Notes under the pieces: model-generated
Told to the model about the DNA's origin: nothing
What the model saw: the letters and a program-made list of their open reading frames with translations, nothing else
Database searches by the model: none
Shown here: piece after piece, positions 18,462 to 28,230 of the stretch
How positions within the stretch are numbered: the stretch's first letter is position 1
Layout of the letters: each line of letters starts with the position of its first letter
Position numbers and translations under genes: made by a program
Source of the DNA: Crocinitomicaceae bacterium
GTDB taxonomy: Bacteria; Bacteroidota; Bacteroidia; Flavobacteriales_D; Crocinitomicaceae
Assembly (NCBI GenBank): GCA_030830205.1
Contig: JAURNL010000002.1
Coordinates: 1-34,200 of the forward strand
DNA: 34,200 bases
Direction: 5' to 3'

Positions 18462-20987
18462 TTGAGTCAGCGCCAGCGCTTTTTACAACTTTTCTTCGTC
18501 ACATTGTTAATAATGTGTCATTGTGTATTGGTTACAGCCCAAGACACCCTATATGTCAATGGAGAAAGTTTAAATGAGATTGTTACCTACAAAGCAAGTC
18601 AACAAATCAGACACGATATCCAAAACAGGAAGATCCATCTTTATGGAAATGCCGAAGTACAAAGTGAAGGTTTTTCGCTCAAAGCAGGTTACATACTCAT
18701 TGACCTCGATTCAAATCAAGTACAGGCTAGTTATCGGATCGATAGTATTGGTTCAAAAGTAGAATTTCCCGAACTCACCGAGGGAAGTGAAACAATCCGT
18801 TGTGAAACGCTTAAATTAAATTATCAAACACAAAAGGCATACATAAAAGCACTTGCGATCAAACAGGATGAATTCTATTTTAGAATGGGGACTGCCAAGC
18901 GTCAAGCAAACGAAGAAATACATTTGCGTCAGGGCATTCTTACAACCTGTGATCTGGACGAACCGCATTATCATTTTCAGTTGAGTAAAGGGGTACTTGT
19001 TCCGGATGAGCGCATCGTTACTGGCCCCATGAATTTGTGGGTAGCAGGCATACCAACTCCTTTGGGTCTGCCATTTGCTTTTATTCCAACCAATCAAAAA
19101 GAAAGGACTTCGGGTTTGTTATTTCCAGAGTTTATTCCACTTTCTGCTTATGGTTTTGGCTTCCAAAATTTAGGTTGGTATTTTCCAATTAATGATCGAT
19201 TTCAAACTTCCCTATATGCTAATTTGTATAGCCGAGGCTCGTGGGGTTTGCGAAATGACCTAGATTATGCCAAACGATATGGATATAACGGTCGATTTTC
19301 TTTAGGATTTCAGCAATTTAATAGTGGATTTCCTACAAATGTCAAGCGCAATAAATTAACGGTCAATTGGACCCATCGCAAAGCTCCCAAATCAAATCCA
19401 TTTTGGGATTTTTCTTCCAATGTCAATTTTATTTCAGACAACCAATCAAAAAATTCCTTAGATCCTATTAATCCAGAATACTTCTCAAATTCCTTCAATT
19501 CAGATATCAATTTAGCACGTAATTTTCCAGGTAAACCAGTGAATACCGGACTTAAAATGTCAATGCGTCAAAATTCCATTGCCAAGAATATATCCCTAAC
19601 AAGCCCTGTTTTGAACGTTAATGTAACAAGAGTTTTTCCATTTAAAGAGCTTTTTGAAACAGCCGACAAAAATTGGAAGAAGACCATTCAACGAATTGGG
19701 ATAACTTACAATCTTGAAGCCCAAAATAGATCTCAATTTAGCGATTCGCTTCTGACTACAGGAGACTTCAACGCAATCAGTCAAAGACTGATGAATGGGA
19801 TAAGCCAAGGTATCAGCATTCAAACCAATACTGGCTTATTTCAAAATGCAGTTAAAATCAATCCAAGTCTTAATTATGGAAATAAAATCAATTTTCAGCA
19901 AATTGTTAAGTCTTACGACCCCCTCTCTAATTCTACAAGCATAGACACAATCAGGCAAATGGCGATTCGTCACGAATTAAATTTCAATTTGACAGCAACT
20001 ACTGTCCTGTATGGTTATTATCGATTTGTGGGCACTAAACAAGCTAGGCTACGTCACCTCATGACACCCAATATTGGATACAGATATACTCCAGGTTGGA
20101 ATCCGCTGATTACTGCTAATGTTGGCCCAAACCAAACTGCACTCTCTTATTCCCCATTTGAGAGAAGTATTTATTCTGTGGGTTCAGTCAGAGAGGCTTC
20201 GCTTCTTACTTTTGGTATTAATAATACTGCTGAATTAAAGTTCAAGTCAGAACAGGACACGATTACTGGGTACAAAAAAGTAAGGCTCATAGACCAATTT
20301 TCAATTACGGGCTTTTATGATTTTACTAAAGATAGCATGAGGCTCTCAGATTTGGCGCTTAACTTACGTGTAAGCCCAGCTAGTTGGATTAATTTTGTTT
20401 CTAATGCCAACTGGAGCCCATATGCATGGACCAACACAGGAGCAATTGTCGGAACTTATGCATGGCAAAATGCCCAAAAGTTGGGCAGACTTACCACAAC
20501 CAATTTGACGACAACACTTGTCATTGCTCCTAAAAAGGATCGAAAGAAATTACAAGATCACGCTGCTCTTTTCAATGAGCAGGATTGGAATGCTGACTTG
20601 AATTATTATGCATTGCACCCAGAAAGGGCTGTTTTTTATGATATACCTTGGAAGATGAATGTATCTCATGTTTATGGTATCATTGCTAATCAACAAATGA
20701 CTGTCGATTATCCATCTCCTTGGCTCTTCATTCAAACATTAGTTTTAAGTGGTGACCTCAGCTTTACAAAGCGCTGGAATTTATCGGGAAATCTCAATTT
20801 CAATGTTCAAGATGGTCGATTAACAAATGCTTATTTTGCTTTGAATCGAAATATGCATTGTTGGGCGCTCTCCTTTTATTATGTGCCTATCGGAGGCAAC
20901 AAAAGCTTCTTACTGACAATTCGCAATACTTCGAGTATTTTTAGAGATGCTAAAATTGAATTCAGGAAACCTCCTTCGTTTCTTTGA
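18462..20987 (+). CDS. lptD: LPS-assembly protein LptD (OstA-like N-domain plus beta-barrel)
   Basis: Signal peptide; OstA-like repeats (NRKIHLYGNAEVQSEGFSLKAGYILIDLDSNQVQA); GIPTPLGLPFAFIPTNQKERTSGLLFPEF; long beta-barrel. Start codon is TTG. Confidence 0.85.
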   Translation: MSQRQRFLQLFFVTLLIMCHCVLVTAQDTLYVNGESLNEIVTYKASQQIRHDIQNRKIHLYGNAEVQSEGFSLKAGYILIDLDSNQVQASYRIDSIGSKVEFPELTEGSETIRCETLKLNYQTQKAYIKALAIKQDEFYFRMGTAKRQANEEIHLRQGILTTCDLDEPHYHFQLSKGVLVPDERIVTGPMNLWVAGIPTPLGLPFAFIPTNQKERTSGLLFPEFIPLSAYGFGFQNLGWYFPINDRFQTSLYANLYSRGSWGLRNDLDYAKRYGYNGRFSLGFQQFNSGFPTNVKRNKLTVNWTHRKAPKSNPFWDFSSNVNFISDNQSKNSLDPINPEYFSNSFNSDINLARNFPGKPVNTGLKMSMRQNSIAKNISLTSPVLNVNVTRVFPFKELFETADKNWKKTIQRIGITYNLEAQNRSQFSDSLLTTGDFNAISQRLMNGISQGISIQTNTGLFQNAVKINPSLNYGNKINFQQIVKSYDPLSNSTSIDTIRQMAIRHELNFNLTATTVLYGYYRFVGTKQARLRHLMTPNIGYRYTPGWNPLITANVGPNQTALSYSPFERSIYSVGSVREASLLTFGINNTAELKFKSEQDTITGYKKVRLIDQFSITGFYDFTKDSMRLSDLALNLRVSPASWINFVSNANWSPYAWTNTGAIVGTYAWQNAQKLGRLTTTNLTTTLVIAPKKDRKKLQDHAALFNEQDWNADLNYYALHPERAVFYDIPWKMNVSHVYGIIANQQMTVDYPSPWLFIQTLVLSGDLSFTKRWNLSGNLNFNVQDGRLTNAYFALNRNMHCWALSFYYVPIGGNKSFLLTIRNTSSIFRDAKIEFRKPPSFL

Positions 20988-21876
20988 TATTTGATAAGAT
21001 GCGATCTTGAAGAACTTTGCTAATTTGAAAAGTAAATTGGGCGCCAAAAAATACAATTTGTGCGGAGTAATGTACCCAAGCCAGCATGATGAAAATGGAA
21101 TTTGCTACACCAAGCGTGCCCATAATAAAATAGTGTTGAAGATAGTAGCCTATGACCCATTGACTTAAATACAATAATATTGCAGTGACGACTGCGCCAT
21201 CTCGTGCAATTCGCCAACTAACCTTGGCGTTGTGCATGTATTTGAAAATTAATGTAAAAATCAGGATATTGGATAGTAGTGTAAGCAGGATTTGAAGCAG
21301 TTGCAAGGAGATATCAACAAAGCCATTGTTCCAATGTAACCAACCCGTAATTGCCGAAAAGATGAATATCTGTAAAAAATAAAAAAGGATAATCACCATT
21401 GCAAAAACAGCTAACAGCAGCACACCTAAAAAACGAAAACCAATGATTTCCATGAATAAATTGGAGTCTTCACGACTTTTTTTACTGACTTGAAAGAATT
21501 CATTTAGGCTTCTTTTCAAAGAAATCATGAACGCGGAGCAGGTATATAGTAAAACGCCAATACTGACTAGTTCGAGAAAGAAATTTGGCTTCTCAATAGA
21601 CATACTATCAACAAGTTGAAGTACAGATCCGCTGTCTTGTAAACCAAGACCTGATTTGAGTAGCGTCGTTATTATTTCACGCATGTTTTGTTGTCCAATG
21701 ACTCTTCCATAAATGGAGGTGGTGAGGTAAATGATTGGAATCAATGCAAATAAGGTGTAATATGCTAATGCTGCACCATGATGAAAGGCGCCTTTTTGAA
21801 CATATGTTTTCAGCGCAATCCAAAATGCCTCTAGCATGAGGCGCATTTTTCTGTCTTTATTTTTTTTGGATTTCAA
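20962..21876 (-). CDS. YihY/BrkB family integral membrane protein
   Basis: GAALAYYTLFALIPIIYL and several TM segments; ends 26 nt inside the 3' end of convergent lptD. Confidence 0.9.
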   Translation of the reverse strand: MKSKKNKDRKMRLMLEAFWIALKTYVQKGAFHHGAALAYYTLFALIPIIYLTTSIYGRVIGQQNMREIITTLLKSGLGLQDSGSVLQLVDSMSIEKPNFFLELVSIGVLLYTCSAFMISLKRSLNEFFQVSKKSREDSNLFMEIIGFRFLGVLLLAVFAMVIILFYFLQIFIFSAITGWLHWNNGFVDISLQLLQILLTLLSNILIFTLIFKYMHNAKVSWRIARDGAVVTAILLYLSQWVIGYYLQHYFIMGTLGVANSIFIMLAWVHYSAQIVFFGAQFTFQISKVLQDRILSNIKETKEVS

Positions 21877-22774
21877 GGGCTGTGATAAATGTTAATTTCT
21901 CAAAAGCATATAACAAAATACGTTCATTATTGTTACTGCGCACATAATTGTGATAAAGGCCGCCTACAAACATTGCCTTTTCAAATCGAACAGGGATTCC
22001 ATTTACACTTAACCTATACTCATCAGGTCTAAAGTGAAAAATGTTGTCTTCTATTTTTATGGTATTTAATGGGCCAAATAAGCGAGCTCGTTCCGGGGCT
22101 TTGTAGTGGTAATAAATTGCTTCTGGATGTTGTTTCTTGGATAATTTCCCGTTTTGCAAGATGGAGATATGGTCACATAATCCGAGCACGTCCTGGCCTT
22201 CATGAGAAACTAAAATGATGCCAGTTTGCTCCTCATCGCGAAGGTCAATGAGATGAGCACTTAATTTTTGTCGCAAATGAGCATCGAGATGACCAAAAGG
22301 CTCGTCGAGTAGGAGGTAGGCGGGCTGATCAGCTATAGCTCGTGCAATGGCTACTCGTTGTTGTTCACCACCAGAAATGAGATGAGCTTTGGTGGAACTT
22401 ATTTCTCTGAGTCCAAAAAGGCGCAAAAGTTTTTGAACGCGTTTATCCCTTTTCTCATAAGGCCAATGCAGGATTGCTTCACGGATGTTTTCTTCGACAC
22501 TGTGAAAGGGATCTAGCTTGAAATCTTGGTTTACAATCGCTATTCCATCAAATCCGGGCACTAACTTATTGCGCACGCGCGGCTGAATGATGCCATCAAT
22601 AAGTACTTGCCCGTTGTCTGGATCTAAGAGCCCTGCACATATTTTAAGTAAAGAGGATTTTCCTGCTCCGCTCTTACCAACGAGCCCGAGTATTTCTCCA
22701 CGCTTAACTATTAAATTCAAGCACTTCAAAATGGGTTTTTGAAAGTTGAGCTCAATTTGCCTTAGTTCAATCAT
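21857..22774 (-). CDS. ABC transporter ATP-binding protein (no permease nearby)
   Basis: Walker A GLVGKSGAGKSSLL, signature ISGGEQQRVAIARAI, Walker B YLLLDEPFGHLD, H-loop VSHEGQD; TOBE-like C-terminus. Confidence 0.92.
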   Translation of the reverse strand: MIELRQIELNFQKPILKCLNLIVKRGEILGLVGKSGAGKSSLLKICAGLLDPDNGQVLIDGIIQPRVRNKLVPGFDGIAIVNQDFKLDPFHSVEENIREAILHWPYEKRDKRVQKLLRLFGLREISSTKAHLISGGEQQRVAIARAIADQPAYLLLDEPFGHLDAHLRQKLSAHLIDLRDEEQTGIILVSHEGQDVLGLCDHISILQNGKLSKKQHPEAIYYHYKAPERARLFGPLNTIKIEDNIFHFRPDEYRLSVNGIPVRFEKAMFVGGLYHNYVRSNNNERILLYAFEKLTFITALEIQKK

Positions 22775-23199
22775 CGAATAAGTGCTTTAGGAAAGGATTT
22801 AGACGCAATGAAAATGCCTGGCACGGGATTAGCCATGGGCTCGTAGTCTTTTAGAAAAATACGAATGGTGTGGCTATTGTCCTCAAATGTGTGAGAACAA
22901 TGGTCTAAAATGCTTTTTGAAGCGCCAACATATGTAACAGGATTCCCTTCTGAATGAATTTCAAAAAGATGCATCTCGGGAATATCATATGAAAATAAGT
23001 TGTCATTTTCGTCATAACCTGCCAACGTGTAGGAGGTATTGCCATTTTCTTCTACAGACTGCACTGTAGTGGTGATTTCAAGTTCGTCTTCCCACTCATA
23101 GCGTAAATTATCAGCTGATTCTTTACCGTTATATGTTGAATCCGCAAGCTCTTGAGAAAAGAGTTCATTGAGTAAATGGATATGTATTTTACACTTCAT
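22771..23199 (-). CDS. Hypothetical protein
   Basis: 142 aa ORF overlapping the next gene by ATGA; no recognisable family. Confidence 0.65.
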   Translation of the reverse strand: MKCKIHIHLLNELFSQELADSTYNGKESADNLRYEWEDELEITTTVQSVEENGNTSYTLAGYDENDNLFSYDIPEMHLFEIHSEGNPVTYVGASKSILDHCSHTFEDNSHTIRIFLKDYEPMANPVPGIFIASKSFPKALIR

Positions 23200-24478
23200 C
23201 TTCGTTTGTTTTTTTCTCTACTTCGTTAACTTTAAAAGCAGAGGGTATAAGTTCCGGCACGAGTTTCATGACGATAGGGAGTAATAAAGTACCTCCAGGT
23301 AAGAGAAATAGGGCAAGTGAGGGCATTGATTTGAGTATATCGTAGAACTGCTCTTTGACTTGTTCTTTTTCCTCAGCGCTAAGCTCTTCTTTGGTTGATT
23401 TCTGTAATAGAGCCATTAGCTCTTTGCTTTCGCGAATTTCCGTAAGCAATCGGTCTCGATTTCGCCCAATAATTCTTAACCATCTTTTACTTGTCTCTTT
23501 AAATGCAAAACTTGCTTCTATGGATTGTTTGTAAACCAATAACTCATTTGTACCGCTATGGGCAATAAAAGCCATACACATTTCTTCTGATAACAGCATT
23601 TGTGAAGGATTCAACTGTAAGGCTTGACCCAATGACTCGAGTTTTAATCTTTCCTCTGTAGTAATCATGTGTGAACTCCGAATCAATAAATGACCAAATT
23701 CGTAAGTGATTTGGGACAAGAGTTTATCATGAATAAGTTCTTGTTGGAGTAATTTAAAAGGAATTCCAATTTGAATACGCTCTTTGTATCTTTGCTTAAG
23801 ATTTTGAGATAATGCGGCCGAAGCAATAAAATGCATCAGTATCTTGCGTTCCTTTTCTTCGACCCTACCATCAATAAGTGCTACATAAATGAGGCCATTC
23901 AGAACAGAGGAAGTATAGCGCTCATGCATTGTTAAAAAAGGTGCGCGATTGCCTTCAAGGAAAGCCCTAAACAAGATGACATCTAAAAAAATAAATGCAT
24001 TAGATAAATGATGTAACCAAAAATTTGCACCTAAAAATGAACTTTTGATACCTACCCTAGATGCTAATAAAATTTCAAGTTGTGAGGAAGGTTGTCTAGC
24101 CATTTTATAACGCAACCTTTCGATAAGTCCAGCACCGTTGAACCCTTTATAAAATTCAAGTAGGGTTGAGGTGAATTCTTTGGCATTAGGTGGTTTTTGT
24201 TGTTTTCGAATATAAGTGAAAAGTAAGGTTTCAAAAAGTAAGAGCTGCAATTGTTCGTCCGTATTAAAGCGCTTTTTATCTAAGTTATTTGAAAAAATAA
24301 AGGAGTTAGCAGTTCCGTATATGAGCCCAGTTTGGTGAGAAATAAAGTGAGTGAGGTTACTTTCGTTTTGGTGGATGAGGTCGTTATCGATGCTCAATAC
24401 ACCAAGATCAAGAAGCTCGAAGAATTTAGCAATCCAATTTTTGGATCCTGGAGAAAAATCAATATTAGTGGAGGACAT
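23189..24478 (-). CDS. LETM1-like protein (resembles Bacteroidota 'LETM1-related biofilm-associated protein')
   Basis: C-terminal KELMALLQKSTKEELSAEEKEQVKEQFYDILKSMPSLALFLLPGGTLLLPIVMKLVPELIPSAF matches the LETM1 ribosome-binding-like region. Confidence 0.75.
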   Translation of the reverse strand: MSSTNIDFSPGSKNWIAKFFELLDLGVLSIDNDLIHQNESNLTHFISHQTGLIYGTANSFIFSNNLDKKRFNTDEQLQLLLFETLLFTYIRKQQKPPNAKEFTSTLLEFYKGFNGAGLIERLRYKMARQPSSQLEILLASRVGIKSSFLGANFWLHHLSNAFIFLDVILFRAFLEGNRAPFLTMHERYTSSVLNGLIYVALIDGRVEEKERKILMHFIASAALSQNLKQRYKERIQIGIPFKLLQQELIHDKLLSQITYEFGHLLIRSSHMITTEERLKLESLGQALQLNPSQMLLSEEMCMAFIAHSGTNELLVYKQSIEASFAFKETSKRWLRIIGRNRDRLLTEIRESKELMALLQKSTKEELSAEEKEQVKEQFYDILKSMPSLALFLLPGGTLLLPIVMKLVPELIPSAFKVNEVEKKTNEDEV

Positions 24479-24917
24479 ACCGCACGCTTAAGGCCCATGC
24501 AAAGCCTAGTTGAAAACGAGGAAGAACATAAATGCCGGGACCTAGGTCTAGTGAGACGTTTAATGGGAAGTCTTCAAGTTTATGCTCCAAGCCAATTACA
24601 GCACTAGCCCCAAGGCCGAGTCCACTCGTATTGGCATCAAATTGATTCATTTTACCAAGGCCAATATTGGCACCAATCCCATAATAATAATCGAGAAAAT
24701 GATTGAGTTCAGTTTGATAATAAGCATTACCATGTACCCAAATAGCACCGGCATTACCACCTAATCCCAATTCATATGCTTGTTGATTCAGGCGATATTT
24801 TGCATTTAGATACAAAACATTAGGACTTCCCGAGCGAAGACCGATGGCACTAGTATAACGTTGTGCCGAAGTACAAAAGGAAATAAGTATTGCAAATACA
24901 AAAAGAAGTGCTTTCAT
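24465..24917 (-). CDS. Small predicted outer-membrane beta-barrel protein
   Basis: Signal peptide MKALLFVFAILISFCTSAQ followed by alternating aromatic/glycine strands ending SVRYVLH. Confidence 0.65.
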   Translation of the reverse strand: MKALLFVFAILISFCTSAQRYTSAIGLRSGSPNVLYLNAKYRLNQQAYELGLGGNAGAIWVHGNAYYQTELNHFLDYYYGIGANIGLGKMNQFDANTSGLGLGASAVIGLEHKLEDFPLNVSLDLGPGIYVLPRFQLGFAWALSVRYVLH

Positions 24918-24932
24918 AGTTTATTATTTGAT

Positions 24933-24940
24933 CAAAATTA
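24933..24940 (-). promoter_or_regulatory. Putative -7 element TAATTTTG overlapping the stop codon of the upstream gene
   Basis: Reverse complement of CAAAATTA; its TAA at 24940-24938 is also the stop of the lamin-tail gene; ATG at 24917 downstream. Confidence 0.45.
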
Positions 24941-27211
24941 GTGTTTAATACAGCGCGCAAAACTCAAACGCCTATTAAAAAATACACTTGGGTCTGTTGA
25001 AAAGGCTTTAAATTCTAATATATAAATTCCATTACTAGCAATAGTGCCATATTCTGTACTTCCATCCCAAATAATAAAGCCTGATGTACCGAATAACTCA
25101 TTATCAATGAGTTTTTTAACAAGATTTCCTCCAAGAGAATAAATGTAGGCTTGAACCAACATATTTGGGGCGGGCAAATCATATTGTATTTCCAAAAAAT
25201 CATGATAGCCATCTTGATCTGGACTAAATTCAGGTTGTGTGAGGTAGAGCATGCCATTTTGTTTGGTTCCGCTTTGTTGCGAATTCAAACGTCCTGGACT
25301 TGCGTAGCCAACTATCTGGGCAGCAGAAAACCAGTTATTATTGTCTTGTGTAATCGAAAAGGGGTCAAGTCGTTCTAAACTTACACCTTCATGATCAATT
25401 AATAGTCTAGAGTGCCATGAATCATTGTACTGCAATTTGTCTAGAACTGCCAAATTACAAGATAAAATACAGGTTCCACTGTCGTTGTAAAAAAGAGGGA
25501 GTTGCTGCATACAAGTATTTTCTGGTGATGTAAATGGATAATATGCGTTTAAGAAGTTAGTATCTGTACAAAATGCCAGATAAGTCTTTGGAGGAAGATG
25601 ATTTTTTTGGATGGGAAATGTAGATTGACCATTACTTATATTGCAATGAGATAGATTAAGATATTTATTGCTTTTATTGTAGACTTCAACAAAGTCCGAA
25701 CCATTGCTCGGAGGGTCAAATAAAATTTCGTTGATGATAAGGTCTCCAGGCTGAGGTTCTTCTAATCTGAGCACTGTAAAATTTTGGTTATTTTGATTAG
25801 ACCAACAATCATTAAATGCGTTTAATGAAAGGACAATTGGTTCGCTTTTAGGAATTTGGTTGTCAAATGTTAAAATCAATTGAGCATTATCTTGTAACTG
25901 GGTATGATGAAGCGCCAATCGATCATAAGAACCTAAATTGGGGATAGAGGTAATGCTGCACTGCGTTAAACTAAAACTGTCTATAGGTTCAGAAAAAATG
26001 AGGGCTATTGTGATTGAATCTCGGACTTCTGCAGCACTAATAATTGGAACTAGCGTATCTGGTGTGGTCTGCAAGACGGAATTGGCCTGACCAGGTGTTC
26101 CGCCTTGCTGTGCCTGAGAAGATCGCCAATTATCACTTGCAGAACAAGGATCAACAAGGGAGCAGCGTTCGAGACTAAAGCCTCCTAACCTATGAATGGA
26201 ATCTTGATGCCAATTTACGTCATAAGTAATTTGATCTAGTATGATGCCATTCGTATGCTCAAGTTGAAGTTGCTCCCCCGTATTATTGAGACTTGGGAAT
26301 GAACTTACCTCAATGGTATTCAATGGATTAAAACCTGCGCTTTGATTGTTGGCTACAAGTGTTGCATAAGTGCCTGCTGTCAGCCAGAAAGAGGGCAGCG
26401 TACAGGTGCCATTGGCATCGCTTAACAAGTACCCATTGAGTTGTGCAATGTTTGAACCGGCATTATATACCTCAATATATTCAACAGGTGGAAGCGCTTG
26501 TTGTGGTTCAGGATCAGACATGATTTCCGTAAAAATCAATTGCGTATTGTCAATTTGTACAACAGGCCCCATGTACAAATCATCAAGGTAAACCCCTTTA
26601 CTATTTGCTTGCGTATAACTACAGCTGAGGCCAGCATATGGGCCCGATGGTAGCCAGGGAAGGATTCCTGAAAGCCAAGTAGCACTCGCTGTATTAGGGC
26701 TGGACTTTGATTCCAAAATAAAAGTACCATTGTCGTAGATAAACTTAAAAAAGAACTGAAAAGCAGCTGCGATGCTACCTGCAGGACCCAATCCAACTAG
26801 GCTGTCGATTCCATTATGTCTACAATATAATCTTGGGGCATCTTGGCTCCCCACTTCTCCAAACTCAAGGTATAATGCTTGATTAGCCGTTGTGAAATCG
26901 CTTTGGTTAGCGATGAGGTAAAAACGACTGAAATTAAGACTGGAAGGATTGAAATTCATTCTCATCCAAAACTGACATTCCCAAGTTGTATTTAAGTTCA
27001 ACTCATGTTCAACGAAAATTGATGCGGTTCCAGCTCCATTTGCATCTAATTGTAATTGTCTGTTGGAATTCGTTGAAAATGAATCTATATCGCCACCCCA
27101 TACTAATCCTTCAATAAGGTTTTGATCATGAAAATCATCAAAAACCTGAGCATTTAAAGTTTTAATTATGCAACAAATGGCAAGGAAAATGAAAATGACT
27201 ATCGGTCTCAT
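24938..27211 (-). CDS. Secreted lamin-tail-domain protein with FlgD-like/T9SS-type C-terminus (listed start 27220 is TTG; ATG at 27211 preferred)
   Basis: Signal peptide MRPIVIFIFLAICCIIKTLNAQ; two LTD-like modules (IFTEIMSDPEP...VEYIEVYNAGSN and IINEILFDPPSNGSDFVEVYNKSNKYLNLS); C-terminal EFSPDQDGYHDFLEIQYDL...WDGSTEYGTIASNGIYILEF. Confidence 0.88.
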   Translation of the reverse strand: MRPIVIFIFLAICCIIKTLNAQVFDDFHDQNLIEGLVWGGDIDSFSTNSNRQLQLDANGAGTASIFVEHELNLNTTWECQFWMRMNFNPSSLNFSRFYLIANQSDFTTANQALYLEFGEVGSQDAPRLYCRHNGIDSLVGLGPAGSIAAAFQFFFKFIYDNGTFILESKSSPNTASATWLSGILPWLPSGPYAGLSCSYTQANSKGVYLDDLYMGPVVQIDNTQLIFTEIMSDPEPQQALPPVEYIEVYNAGSNIAQLNGYLLSDANGTCTLPSFWLTAGTYATLVANNQSAGFNPLNTIEVSSFPSLNNTGEQLQLEHTNGIILDQITYDVNWHQDSIHRLGGFSLERCSLVDPCSASDNWRSSQAQQGGTPGQANSVLQTTPDTLVPIISAAEVRDSITIALIFSEPIDSFSLTQCSITSIPNLGSYDRLALHHTQLQDNAQLILTFDNQIPKSEPIVLSLNAFNDCWSNQNNQNFTVLRLEEPQPGDLIINEILFDPPSNGSDFVEVYNKSNKYLNLSHCNISNGQSTFPIQKNHLPPKTYLAFCTDTNFLNAYYPFTSPENTCMQQLPLFYNDSGTCILSCNLAVLDKLQYNDSWHSRLLIDHEGVSLERLDPFSITQDNNNWFSAAQIVGYASPGRLNSQQSGTKQNGMLYLTQPEFSPDQDGYHDFLEIQYDLPAPNMLVQAYIYSLGGNLVKKLIDNELFGTSGFIIWDGSTEYGTIASNGIYILEFKAFSTDPSVFFNRRLSFARCIKH

Positions 27212-27224
27212 GGCAAACAAAGTT

Positions 27225-27232
27225 TAATTTTG
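27225..27232 (+). promoter_or_regulatory. Putative -7 element TAATTTTG for asd
   Basis: TAnnTTTG match 14 nt upstream of the asd ATG (27247). Confidence 0.45.
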
Positions 27233-27246
27233 TAAAAAAATATCAA

Positions 27247-28230
27247 ATGAAAGTAGCTGTAGTAGGAGCCACCGGCATGGTCGGTTCAGTAATGTTAAAA
27301 GTGTTAGCTGAGCAACAATTTGCTTTAACTGAATTACTTCTAGTAGCCTCCGAAAACAGCGTAGGTAAAAAAATAACGCACCAAGGCAAGGAATATGCTG
27401 TAATAGGTTTGGCGGACGCAGTAGCAGCGGCTCCCGAAATTGCGATTTTTTCTGCGGGTGGAGAAACCTCATTGGAGTGGGCGCCTCGCTTTGCGGAGAA
27501 AGGAACAGTTGTTATTGACAACAGTTCGGCATGGCGAATGGATCCAACAAAGAAGCTCATTGTTCCGGAAATCAACGGACAGCTCCTTACCAAACAAGAC
27601 CTCATCATTGCCAATCCAAATTGCAGTACTATTCAGTTGGTAATGGTTTTGGCACCACTGCACCGCAAATATGGCGTCAAGCGTGTGGTAGTTTCTACTT
27701 ATCAATCGATAACAGGTACGGGGGTCAAAGCTGTTCAGCAATTGGAAAATGAACGAGCTGGCATTCAGGGAGATATGGCTTACAATTATCCAATAGATAA
27801 AAACTGTATTCCACAATGCGATGCCTTCTTAGAAAATGGTTATACCAAAGAGGAGATGAAACTCACTAATGAGACAAAAAAAATATTGGACCCAAGTATC
27901 AATGTAACTGCAACAGCAGTGCGTGTTCCTGTGGTTGGCGGGCATTCTGAGGCCGTCAATATTTCATTTGAAAATGACTTTGATCTTCAAGAGGTCCGTT
28001 CGTTGCTCTCTCAAACACCTGGCATTTCGCTTCAAGACAACCCAGCAAACTATGAGTACCCAATGCCTAGAATGGCAGAAGCTAAAGATGATGTTTTTGT
28101 GGGCAGAATTCGCCGCGACGAAAGCCAAGCGAATACCTTAAATCTTTGGATTGTTGCAGATAATCTTCGTAAAGGAGCAGCAACTAATGCAGTTCAGATT
28201 GCCAACCTTGTTAAAGAATTAATCGCTTAG
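27247..28230 (+). CDS. asd: Aspartate-semialdehyde dehydrogenase
   Basis: VAVVGATGMVGSVMLKVL, SAGGETS, VIDNSSAWRMD, catalytic Cys IANPNCSTIQLV, RVPVVGGHSEAVNISFE. Confidence 0.97.
   Translation: MKVAVVGATGMVGSVMLKVLAEQQFALTELLLVASENSVGKKITHQGKEYAVIGLADAVAAAPEIAIFSAGGETSLEWAPRFAEKGTVVIDNSSAWRMDPTKKLIVPEINGQLLTKQDLIIANPNCSTIQLVMVLAPLHRKYGVKRVVVSTYQSITGTGVKAVQQLENERAGIQGDMAYNYPIDKNCIPQCDAFLENGYTKEEMKLTNETKKILDPSINVTATAVRVPVVGGHSEAVNISFENDFDLQEVRSLLSQTPGISLQDNPANYEYPMPRMAEAKDDVFVGRIRRDESQANTLNLWIVADNLRKGAATNAVQIANLVKELIA

Noticed and set aside
18816-20735. Several 61-93 aa minus-strand ORFs inside lptD
   Set aside because: Spurious antisense ORFs in a long AT-rich coding region.
27243-27816. 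Minus-strand ORFs of 123, 82 and 115 aa across asd
   Set aside because: Shadow ORFs antisense to a well-supported asd gene.
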